A stretch of DNA of 64,000 nucleotides. Origin: an uncultured Treponema sp. GTDB taxonomy: Bacteria > Spirochaetota > Spirochaetia > Treponematales > Treponemataceae. The notes beneath the pieces were generated by a model. That model was not told the origin of the DNA, did not search any database, and saw nothing but the letters and a program-made list of their open reading frames with translations. The stretch lies in NCBI GenBank assembly GCA_937890485.1, contig CALBXN010000119.1, positions 109,323-173,322 of the forward strand, read 5' to 3'. Positions 58,472-64,000 of the stretch are shown here, one piece after another. The position numbers and the translations under genes were made by a program. Every line of letters begins with the position of its first letter. Positions within the stretch are counted from its first letter, which is position 1.

Positions 58472-59619
58472 TGTTGTATTTAGATAATGCAGCTACAACA
58501 AAAGTAGCAAAAGAAGTATTAGATTCGATGAATCCATTCTTTGAATCAAAATATGGTAATCCTTCAAGTATACATACAATGGGGCAAAATGCCAGAAGAT
58601 ATGTTGAAGAAGCAAGAAAGCAAATCGCAAATTTTATAAATTGTGAAAGCAGTGAAATTATCTTTACTGCAAGTGGATCAGAAGCTAACAACTTAGCAAT
58701 CAAAGGTTTTGCTTTTTCTAATAAATGTGAAATTATCACAACAGGAATTGAGCATAAATCAGTATTGGAAAGTTGTAAATTTTTGTATAAACACGCAATA
58801 ATAAATGAATTATGGAAAGTTAAAGTGTTTGAATGTGGTTCAGTAGACATAAAGAACTTAGAATCTATCTGCAAAACAGTTGTTGAAAATAAAAACATTC
58901 CATTTGTTTCTATTCAATTTGCGAATAGCGAAATTGGCACAATTCAATTTATCAAAGAAATAAGTGAAATTGTTCACAAATATAATGGCATTTTACATGT
59001 AGATGCAGTACAAGCATTTGGATGTGTGCCTATTAATGTAAAGGACTTGGGAATTGATATGATGTCTGTCTCTGGTCATAAAATACATGCTCCTAAAGGT
59101 ATCGGATTTCTTTATAAGAAAAAAGATATCAATATTGAACCACTCATTAACGGTGGTCATCAGGAGTGGGGATTAAGAGCCGGAACAGAAAATGTTCCAT
59201 ATATTATAGGATTGGCAAAAGCAGTAGAAATTGTTCAGAATGCCAAATGGAAACGTGTTAAATCAATGAGAAATTATTTGATAATGGAATTGATTGAAAA
59301 AATTCCAGAAGCACGTGTTAATGGTTCTTTGATAAATAGATTACCAGGAAACATCAATGTGAGTTTTAGAGATATTGATGGAGAGGCGTTATTACTTCTT
59401 TTAAATCTTAAATCAATGTATGTTTCAAATGGTTCTGCCTGCAATTCTGGTTCTCTTGAATCTTCGTATGTATTGAAAGAAATTGGAGTTCCAGAAAATT
59501 ATATTAATGGAACAATCAGAATAACAATTGATGACAGTATTCAATGGGATGACATTGACCATATTGTTGCAGAAATAAAGAAAGCAATAGATATTATGAA
59601 ATTAGCAAAAGGAGAGTAA
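58471..59619 (+). CDS. Cysteine desulfurase (NifS/IscS/DndA family)
   Basis: 382 residues. It begins LYLDNAATT, has GNPSSIHTMG, the PLP lysine in SGHKIHAPKG (about residue 204), and the active cysteine in NGSACNSGS (about 325). It takes sulfur from cysteine for transfer to Fe-S clusters, tRNA or DNA. With two PAPS-reductase-family proteins and a radical SAM protein nearby, a phage-coded thiolation route (DNA phosphorothioation or tRNA thiolation) is possible but not shown; DndD/DndE are not seen. Confidence 0.92.
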   Translation: MLYLDNAATTKVAKEVLDSMNPFFESKYGNPSSIHTMGQNARRYVEEARKQIANFINCESSEIIFTASGSEANNLAIKGFAFSNKCEIITTGIEHKSVLESCKFLYKHAIINELWKVKVFECGSVDIKNLESICKTVVENKNIPFVSIQFANSEIGTIQFIKEISEIVHKYNGILHVDAVQAFGCVPINVKDLGIDMMSVSGHKIHAPKGIGFLYKKKDINIEPLINGGHQEWGLRAGTENVPYIIGLAKAVEIVQNAKWKRVKSMRNYLIMELIEKIPEARVNGSLINRLPGNINVSFRDIDGEALLLLLNLKSMYVSNGSACNSGSLESSYVLKEIGVPENYINGTIRITIDDSIQWDDIDHIVAEIKKAIDIMKLAKGE

Positions 59620-59622
59620 TTG

Positions 59623-60075
59623 ATGTTTAAGCAAGTAATTGTTGCAAACAAGAAATTAAATATGAGTCCAGGGAAAATATCTGCTATGACATCTCATGGT
59701 GCAGTTTCGTTTTTAACAGAATGGATTCGCAGAAATGTAATTCCAGCACTAGATAGTAGAGATTATGCAATTAAGTCAGATGCAAGAATCGATGGTGATT
59801 TATATACAGAATGGATTTGTGGCAGCTTTACTAAAATCATTTTAGAAGCTGAAAATGAAGAACATATGAAAGAAATCATCAAAAAAGCTCATGAAGCTGG
59901 AATGATTAATCGCCAAGATTTCTTCAATATTGTAGATGAATCAACAGAGTTTTTAGATATTCCTCAGTGGGCGGTTATCGCATTTAGACCTATGCAACCT
60001 GAGAAAATTGATCCAGTCACAGGTGATTTAAACTTGTATGGTTATTCAGATAAATTGCCTGAAGGGTGGGAATAA
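59623..60075 (+). CDS. Pth2-type peptidyl-tRNA hydrolase
   Basis: 150 residues from the ATG at 59623 (AAAGGAGAG upstream). KQVIVANKKLNMSPGKISAMTSHGAVSF and FTKIILEAENEEHMKEIIKKAHEAG follow the Pth2 pattern of archaea and eukaryotes rather than bacterial Pth. It would release stalled peptidyl-tRNAs. An additional tRNA enzyme in a genome already rich in them. Confidence 0.82.
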   Translation: MFKQVIVANKKLNMSPGKISAMTSHGAVSFLTEWIRRNVIPALDSRDYAIKSDARIDGDLYTEWICGSFTKIILEAENEEHMKEIIKKAHEAGMINRQDFFNIVDESTEFLDIPQWAVIAFRPMQPEKIDPVTGDLNLYGYSDKLPEGWE

Positions 60076-60624
60076 ATGAGACTTTCAGAAATCGAAGATT
60101 GTAGTGAATGCCCAATAAAGGATGAAGGCATTTGTCTGGGTGGTTGGACTTCTGGAGCAGGTGGACAACCTATTGAGCCTCCATGTGCAAGTTGGGATGC
60201 AGACGAAGAGGTAGATGATTACATTCAAGGATATTATGCAAGAATCCAAGCACGTGAAGAATATGAAGATAGATTGTGGAAGGAACAGCAAGAGAAAAAA
60301 CGTAAAAATGAAATCGCTAGACAGAAGCGACAGTATATCAAGTTATATTGCATTTCTGAGCGATGTGAAGTTAAGCGTTTGAAGAAAGCGTTGGCAAGTT
60401 ATGAAAGAGCTGCAAGTTTGGCTAGTTCATTTGCAACAGCATTCAATGTAACGAATGAAATGTTTGGCTATGCTGAAAGAAAAACAGTAAACCCACAAAT
60501 CACTACGAAAATAAATGAACTTAAAGAACAACTTGAAATTGCACAAAGAAAACTAAAAGAGAAGCAAAAAGAGGGAAGAAATACTGAGAAGTATAAGAGC
60601 ATAGGTAAGAAAAATGAATCTTAA
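60076..60624 (+). CDS. Unknown cysteine-containing coiled-coil protein, 182 aa
   Basis: The N-terminus CSECPIKDEGICLGGWTSGAGG..PPCASW has five cysteines, suggesting a metal site. A long charged helix with heptads (residues 70-110 and 140-175) follows. It overlaps the next gene. No family recognised. Confidence 0.6.
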   Translation: MRLSEIEDCSECPIKDEGICLGGWTSGAGGQPIEPPCASWDADEEVDDYIQGYYARIQAREEYEDRLWKEQQEKKRKNEIARQKRQYIKLYCISERCEVKRLKKALASYERAASLASSFATAFNVTNEMFGYAERKTVNPQITTKINELKEQLEIAQRKLKEKQKEGRNTEKYKSIGKKNES

Positions 60625-61039
60625 ATTTAACTTTGGTATTTTGAAAAATAAGAGAGTTTCCTTTGAATGGGGTAGCAAAGGTAAAAAAATAAAGTACGAA
60701 GGTATTATTGCTTCAGTAAAAAATAAGAAAGATATTTATACCTTTACTTTCTCAAATGGAGAAAAACTTAGAGTTGATAGTGTCGCATTTTTGAAGTGCG
60801 AAGTTAAGAAAACTGATGATGTAATAAACATCATATACAATCCGTCAAATGAATTATTGTCTGGGTTTGTAGGTTTTGCAATGAGTGATACCTATGGATT
60901 TCCAATTGAAGTAACAGAAGAAATCTTAGAAGAAAAAGGAATCAAAATAGATATGGATGGTTTTAATATCTTAAAAGAATTGCAAAAAGAACTTTCGACA
61001 GGAACATTTAAAAATAAAGACGGATGGAATAATAAATAA
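60614..61039 (+). CDS. Protein with alanyl-tRNA synthetase-like segment, 141 aa
   Basis: Residues about 90-125 read SDTYGFPIEVTEEILEEKG and then MDGFNILKELQKEL. This closely follows the conserved AlaRS segment 'yDTyGFPldLTeeia.e.G...d..gF...m..q'. The N-terminal part (residues 1-70) is a small beta domain unlike AlaRS. So a short AlaRS piece has been fused to another domain; the synthetase active site is absent. Function unknown. Confidence 0.6.
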   Translation: MNLKFNFGILKNKRVSFEWGSKGKKIKYEGIIASVKNKKDIYTFTFSNGEKLRVDSVAFLKCEVKKTDDVINIIYNPSNELLSGFVGFAMSDTYGFPIEVTEEILEEKGIKIDMDGFNILKELQKELSTGTFKNKDGWNNK

Positions 61040-61060
61040 AAATACTTTTGAAAATAAGTA

Positions 61061-61107
61061 TTGACAGCAGAACGAATGTTCGATATAATGCAATAGAACA
61101 CTTGTTT
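61061..61107 (+). promoter_or_regulatory. Promoter with two LexA-type boxes
   Basis: TTGACA (61061-61066), 17-nt spacer, TATAAT (61084-61089). GAACGAATGTTC (61070-61081) in the spacer matches GAAC-N4-GTTC, and GAACACTTGTTT (61096-61107) follows. This is the same arrangement as at 19934. The 145-nt leader after it (61108-61252) shows no clear gene. Confidence 0.75.
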
Positions 61108-61266
61108 AGGCTTAAATCCACCGTGAGGCTGTCCTTCTTGCACAAAGTAATCCACTTACAAAAAGATTGCTTATGGAAACCCCACAGCTTACCTTTAATT
61201 TTATCATATGTGGTAAAAAATGCAACTAATAATTATTGTTTTTGTTTGAAATGGAGGTAAGTTAAT

Positions 61267-61362
61267 ATGAAATTTTTCGATAAAATTGAAGAAGTATTAA
61301 CGAAATATGAACGTATTTTCAATTATATCGTAAAGCTGGCAAGTGTTTTATTTAAAGTATAA
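61267..61362 (+). CDS. Small ORF, 31 aa, probably SOS-regulated
   Basis: GGAGG lies 9 nt before the ATG. The peptide is an amphipathic basic helix (FDKIEEVLTKYERIFNYIVKLASVLFKV). It is the first frame after the promoter with LexA-type boxes. Such peptides can be membrane-active, but this is not shown. It is followed by a copy of the dispersed motif. Confidence 0.5.
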   Translation: MKFFDKIEEVLTKYERIFNYIVKLASVLFKV

Positions 61363-61548
61363 AACAAGCAATAATAATGTATGTAAAATTAGAATTTTAT
61401 CATAACTGTGCAGATTGTCATAATTTGTTTCAAGAACCACATTATTTCCGGCATTTTTGTAGTAAGAAGATAGCTTCATACTTGCAAGATTGGGGAATCT
61501 GTGATTCTTACGCCTGATTAAATCAGCATCGATAATCGCTATATCCAT
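61348..61548 (-). CDS. Inverted N-terminal coding segment of the radical SAM gene
   Basis: The minus strand ATG at 61548 (AAAGGA upstream) encodes MDIAIIDADLIRRKNHRFPN...NYDNLHSYDKILI. This is the N-terminal cobalamin-binding-like segment expected in front of the + strand radical SAM protein, whose own frame upstream of 61626 reads YKILISKVFTDTVVPEEV. The last few residues (LHTLLLLVLYFK) are outside the segment and spurious. It is therefore a displaced exon-like piece, not a separate gene. Confidence 0.75.
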   Translation of the reverse strand: MDIAIIDADLIRRKNHRFPNLASMKLSSYYKNAGNNVVLETNYDNLHSYDKILILHTLLLLVLYFK

Positions 61549-61590
61549 TTAATTTAGGGATTTTCCTTTCTGTATATAAAATTCTAATTT
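61386..61590. other. Invertible DNA segment 2 (15-bp inverted repeats)
   Basis: AAATTAGAATTTTAT (61386-61400) and ATAAAATTCTAATTT (61576-61590) are perfect inverted repeats. Inversion puts AAAGGA and the ATG after the small ORF and dispersed motif, and joins 54 codons in frame to the radical SAM gene (365 residues in total). Both repeats share AAA-N6-TTTTAT with segment 1. Present orientation OFF. Confidence 0.85.
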
Positions 61591-61625
61591 CTAAGGTTTT
61601 TACCGATACAGTAGTACCAGAAGAG

Positions 61626-62525
61626 GTGCTGCAAATGGATAATGTGGAATACGGTGGAACAGGTTTCTTTTACGATAAAGCTCCGAAGCTGCCGGATGAA
61701 ATCGAACATTGTTTTCCTGATTATCATTTGTATGATGATTTCATAAAAAGCGAAATTGCAAGAGGTATCAATCCTAAGAAATTTAGAGAATATACAGATT
61801 GTAGTATTGGATATACAACAAGAGGTTGTATCAGGCAGTGTAAGTTTTGTGTAAATCAAAATTATACAAAGGCTTCATTACACAGTAAGATAGAAGAATT
61901 TTATGATCCGTCAAGGAAATATATATGTTTGTTAGATGACAATGTGCTTGCATGTAAAGATTGGAAACAAATCTTTGAAGAACTGATTGCAACTAACCAT
62001 AGATTTTATTTTAAACAAGGAATGGATGAACGTCTTTTAACAGAAGAGAAGTGTGAATATCTATTCCAAAAATCAAAATACTATGGGGATTATACATTTG
62101 CATTTGACAATATTAAAGATAGAAAATTGATTGAAAGTAAGCTGCAGATGATCAGAAGATTCACAGATAGACAATGTATGTTTTATGTGTTTTGTGCTTT
62201 CAACCATGAAAATCCTAGCAAATACTCAGAGGAATTCTGGGTAAATGATATTACTGATTTGTTTGAAAGAATTAAAATCTTAATGAAGTATAGGTGTTTA
62301 CCATATGTAATGAGATTTAAAGATTATGAAATTTCGCCATACAGAGGAATGTACATAACAATTGCAAGATGGTGTATTCAAATCAGTATTTTTAAAAAGA
62401 AAACATTCAGAGAATTTTGCATGATGAACGGTGAAAATTCTTCAAGTATGAAATATATGCTTGAATTTGAAAGGAAGTACCCGACTATTGCAAAAGAGTA
62501 TTTTGATATGAGATTTCCACAATAA
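61626..62525 (+). CDS. Radical SAM protein, separated from its N-terminus
   Basis: The frame is open from inside the segment (YKILISKVFTDT..), through NVEYGGTGFFYDKAPKLPDEIEH, to the radical SAM triad TRGCIRQCKFCVNQ (CxxxCxxC) and a TIM-barrel-like remainder. GTG 61626 is only a formal start; it has no good ribosome site. Family members carry an N-terminal B12-binding-like domain, which here lies inverted just upstream. Substrate unknown. Confidence 0.82.
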   Translation: MLQMDNVEYGGTGFFYDKAPKLPDEIEHCFPDYHLYDDFIKSEIARGINPKKFREYTDCSIGYTTRGCIRQCKFCVNQNYTKASLHSKIEEFYDPSRKYICLLDDNVLACKDWKQIFEELIATNHRFYFKQGMDERLLTEEKCEYLFQKSKYYGDYTFAFDNIKDRKLIESKLQMIRRFTDRQCMFYVFCAFNHENPSKYSEEFWVNDITDLFERIKILMKYRCLPYVMRFKDYEISPYRGMYITIARWCIQISIFKKKTFREFCMMNGENSSSMKYMLEFERKYPTIAKEYFDMRFPQ

Positions 62526-62533
62526 GGAGAAAT

Positions 62534-62812
62534 ATGGAAAAAGTAAATGAAGTAATAAGTATACTAAAAGTAGAGGCAAACAGAGCACTCAAAGAATCTT
62601 ATGACAAAGGATATATAGATGGTGTCTTAAAATGCCATGCATTAGATGGGATAAAAACTCCGTTAAATAATGACGAATATAAAGCTATAAAAGATTTTGC
62701 AGCCTGGTGTTATGTTCATGGAATTGATTTTTCATATATGGGTAGTTCGGCAAGAATTTTTGTTGAAAAAACTTTAGAAAGATATGAAAAAGACAGAACA
62801 AAAGGTGAATAG
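62534..62812 (+). CDS. Unknown protein, 92 aa
   Basis: AAGGAGA precedes the ATG. Soluble and helical with some aromatic residues. No motif recognised. It ends directly before the next ATG. Confidence 0.55.
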   Translation: MEKVNEVISILKVEANRALKESYDKGYIDGVLKCHALDGIKTPLNNDEYKAIKDFAAWCYVHGIDFSYMGSSARIFVEKTLERYEKDRTKGE

Positions 62813-63124
62813 ATGAAAAATGGATTATACAGATATGTAGATGATGGCACTCCTGGTGGTGGATCTATCACAATAGAAGTATCAGAAACAGACAAATCAT
62901 ATTCTTTTAAATTGATAGAGGATACTTGTAGATATGAACAGTGGCGAATAACAAGTTTGTTCAATATGAACAAAAAAGCTGTAATCAGTAAATCAAAAAG
63001 TAAACATGCAATTTGTGATTATGGAGATAATTTCGTGATTTATCCGTATCGTGATGGAATTCCATATTACTTTGAATATGTTCAACAATCTATCGGAAAT
63101 TATCATAACGGCAGCAATAGTTAA
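62813..63124 (+). CDS. Unknown protein, 103 aa
   Basis: AAAGGTG precedes the ATG, which directly follows the preceding stop. The sequence is beta-rich (GGGSITIEVSETDKSYSFKLI) and probably a small barrel. No family recognised. Confidence 0.55.
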   Translation: MKNGLYRYVDDGTPGGGSITIEVSETDKSYSFKLIEDTCRYEQWRITSLFNMNKKAVISKSKSKHAICDYGDNFVIYPYRDGIPYYFEYVQQSIGNYHNGSNS

Positions 63125-63151
63125 TTATTGCCGATATAGGAAAGGAAATAA

Positions 63152-63376
63152 ATGAAGAAGAAAATTTTAGCACTAATTCTCACATTACTTATGGTTTTTT
63201 CTTTGGCTGGTTGTGGGAATAATAGATATCCAAAAGTCACGTTGTATCAAGATATTTTGGAGTCTAACTGTATGGAGATTAGCATTGGTTCTAATTACAA
63301 GTACAAGGATTATGAAAAAGTAATTAATGAAGATGGCTCATGCTCATTGATTATTAATTTTGAAAAAGCAGAATAG
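63152..63376 (+). CDS. Small lipoprotein, 74 aa
   Basis: Signal peptide KKKILALILTLLMVFSLAGC with lipobox LAGC near residue 20, then a 54-residue polar mature part. Expected on the outer face of the host membrane. GAAAGGAA precedes the ATG. Function unknown. Confidence 0.65.
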   Translation: MKKKILALILTLLMVFSLAGCGNNRYPKVTLYQDILESNCMEISIGSNYKYKDYEKVINEDGSCSLIINFEKAE

Positions 63377-63395
63377 TCAAAAGGAAGTATTTAAA

Positions 63396-63704
63396 TTGGC
63401 AAGAGTAAATTATATACAGTGCGATATATGCAGAGGTGTAGTTAAAAACAATCCTCTCAAATCCAGAATACGTAAAAATAAACTTGATATTTGCGAAAAT
63501 TGCTTAGAGAAAATTAAGTATTTGTCTACTGATGTGAGTGCAGAACTAAAGGTTCTTGATGAAGTCATAAGCAATGTTAATTGGGAAGATAGCAATATAG
63601 CATCAATTTATTTACAGGGAGTCCAAGATACACTTGAAGCAATGTCACATCATAGATTAAACAAAATAAAAATACAAAATAAGAAAGCAGTCTTAGAAGT
63701 ATGA
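63396..63704 (+). CDS. Zinc-ribbon protein, 102 aa
   Basis: The TTG at 63396 (AAGGAAG upstream) starts LARVNYIQCDICRG, with a second knuckle CENC near residue 37, followed by a helical C-terminus. The longer frame from 63360 overlaps the lipoprotein gene and is less likely. Its stop overlaps the next ATG. Confidence 0.6.
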   Translation: MARVNYIQCDICRGVVKNNPLKSRIRKNKLDICENCLEKIKYLSTDVSAELKVLDEVISNVNWEDSNIASIYLQGVQDTLEAMSHHRLNKIKIQNKKAVLEV

Positions 63705-63940
63705 AAGTAGGACAATATAGAAATAAAGCAACAGATGGTTTTACTTATAATGATTTAGTTAATTATGGATATGACAAAAACAATATTGATTTAATACCAA
63801 TAGATGAAGTAAATACAGTTTTAGATTGTATTGAATCTGACATAAAAGAAATCAATGGATTACTCGAAAGTATCAATGGATTGTCCGAAATTGATGAAAT
63901 CAAAGAAAAGTTAAACTCATTAGAAATGAAATTATATTAA
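63701..63940 (+). CDS. Unknown small acidic protein, 79 aa
   Basis: Translationally coupled (ATGA overlap). The C-terminal half is an acidic helix with heptad character (ESDIKEINGLLESINGLSEI). No family recognised. Confidence 0.55.
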   Translation: MKVGQYRNKATDGFTYNDLVNYGYDKNNIDLIPIDEVNTVLDCIESDIKEINGLLESINGLSEIDEIKEKLNSLEMKLY

Positions 63941-63960
63941 TGAAATGTTGATTTCATTTT
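63939..63960 (+). terminator. Probable intrinsic terminator
   Basis: AATGAAAT (63939-63946) pairs with ATTTCATT (63951-63958) around GTTG, followed by TT. It overlaps the stop codon of the last complete gene. Confidence 0.6.
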
Positions 63961-63992
63961 AACTATTTAAACGCCTACTTTTAGGAGTTGTA

Positions 63993-64000
63993 ATGTATAA
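63993..64000 (+). CDS. Start of a further gene (cut by window edge)
   Basis: AGGAG (63983-63987) followed 5 nt later by ATG at 63993 suggests that a gene begins here; only two codons and two bases are in the window. Confidence 0.3.

Noticed and set aside
61048..61260. 70-aa + strand ORF over the LexA-type promoter and leader
   Set aside because: It spans the -35, -10 and operator boxes, has no ribosome site, and its sequence looks non-coding.

Overview
The window looks like part of a large genome of a tailed phage (or phage-plasmid) of an AT-rich Gram-positive host, most likely a Clostridia/Lachnospiraceae-type bacterium. The reasons are AT-rich DNA, AGGAGG-type ribosome sites, about 100 small tightly packed genes nearly all on the + strand, short overlaps, many small zinc-finger and membrane proteins, and a full phage-style replication set (SSB, annealing protein, DnaB helicase, DnaG primase, DnaE-type polymerase, NAD-dependent ligase). 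No capsid, tail or terminase gene is seen, so this is an early/middle and accessory region. The host is inferred; nothing in the sequence names it.

Layout. 1-4.1 kb: end of folD, then small unknown genes. 4.16-6.52 kb: a miniature type V CRISPR system, with one 542-residue Cas12f-like nuclease between two short arrays of different repeats, each preceded by an RNA region with its own matching anti-repeat. 6.5-14.3 kb: YqeY, an ATPase, a phosphoesterase, then a Ca2+-type P-ATPase, three TerD proteins and a PspA-like coiled coil (tellurite/stress 'Ter' genes). 14.3-22.7 kb: NADAR-like protein, SleB-type wall hydrolase, RlaP nucleotidyltransferase, CCA-adding enzyme, a DGQHR-like protein and a recombinase-like protein. 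22.8-25.4 kb: a cluster of nine RNA elements carrying the motif ACAGCAA, several of them tRNAs interrupted in the anticodon or D region, around a DUF2828 (Ro60/TROVE-like) vWA protein. They are followed at once by an Rnl5-type RNA ligase and a Thg1-type 3'-5' polymerase. 27.3-32.3 kb: nicotinamidase-like enzyme, a TerY (vWA)/PP2C/kinase triad, GIY-YIG nuclease. 32.3-43.6 kb: DNA replication. 43.6-45.3 kb: macro domain plus WGR-PARP. 45.8-53.1 kb: PAPS-reductase-family protein and four DNA methyltransferases, two of them apparently needing the same -1 frameshift. 53.1-64 kb: GHKL ATPase, Tad2-like protein, second PAPS-reductase-family protein, cysteine desulfurase, Pth2, radical SAM protein.

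The most striking signals are: (1) the interrupted tRNA-like/ACAGCAA RNA cluster next to Ro-like, RNA ligase and Thg1 genes; (2) two short DNA segments (286 and 205 bp) flanked by 15-bp inverted repeats. Each carries, on the minus strand, the missing N-terminal codons of the truncated + strand gene beside it (PAPS-reductase-family and radical SAM), so both genes look switched OFF by inversion and flipping would restore them in frame; (3) the dual-array miniature type V CRISPR system with covarying repeat/anti-repeat pairs; (4) a shared G-GGG-GGN slip site in two methyltransferase genes; (5) an intergenic motif, roughly AAACAARCAAWAATAAWG, present about 17 times.

How the genes may work together (inference): RlaP, CCA-adding enzyme, RNA ligase, Thg1 and Pth2 form a tRNA repair/processing toolkit. 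NADAR, nicotinamidase, PARP, macro domain and the Tad2-like protein point to NAD/ADP-ribose-based defence and counter-defence. Two promoters carry GAAC-N4-GTTC boxes, suggesting LexA (SOS) control.
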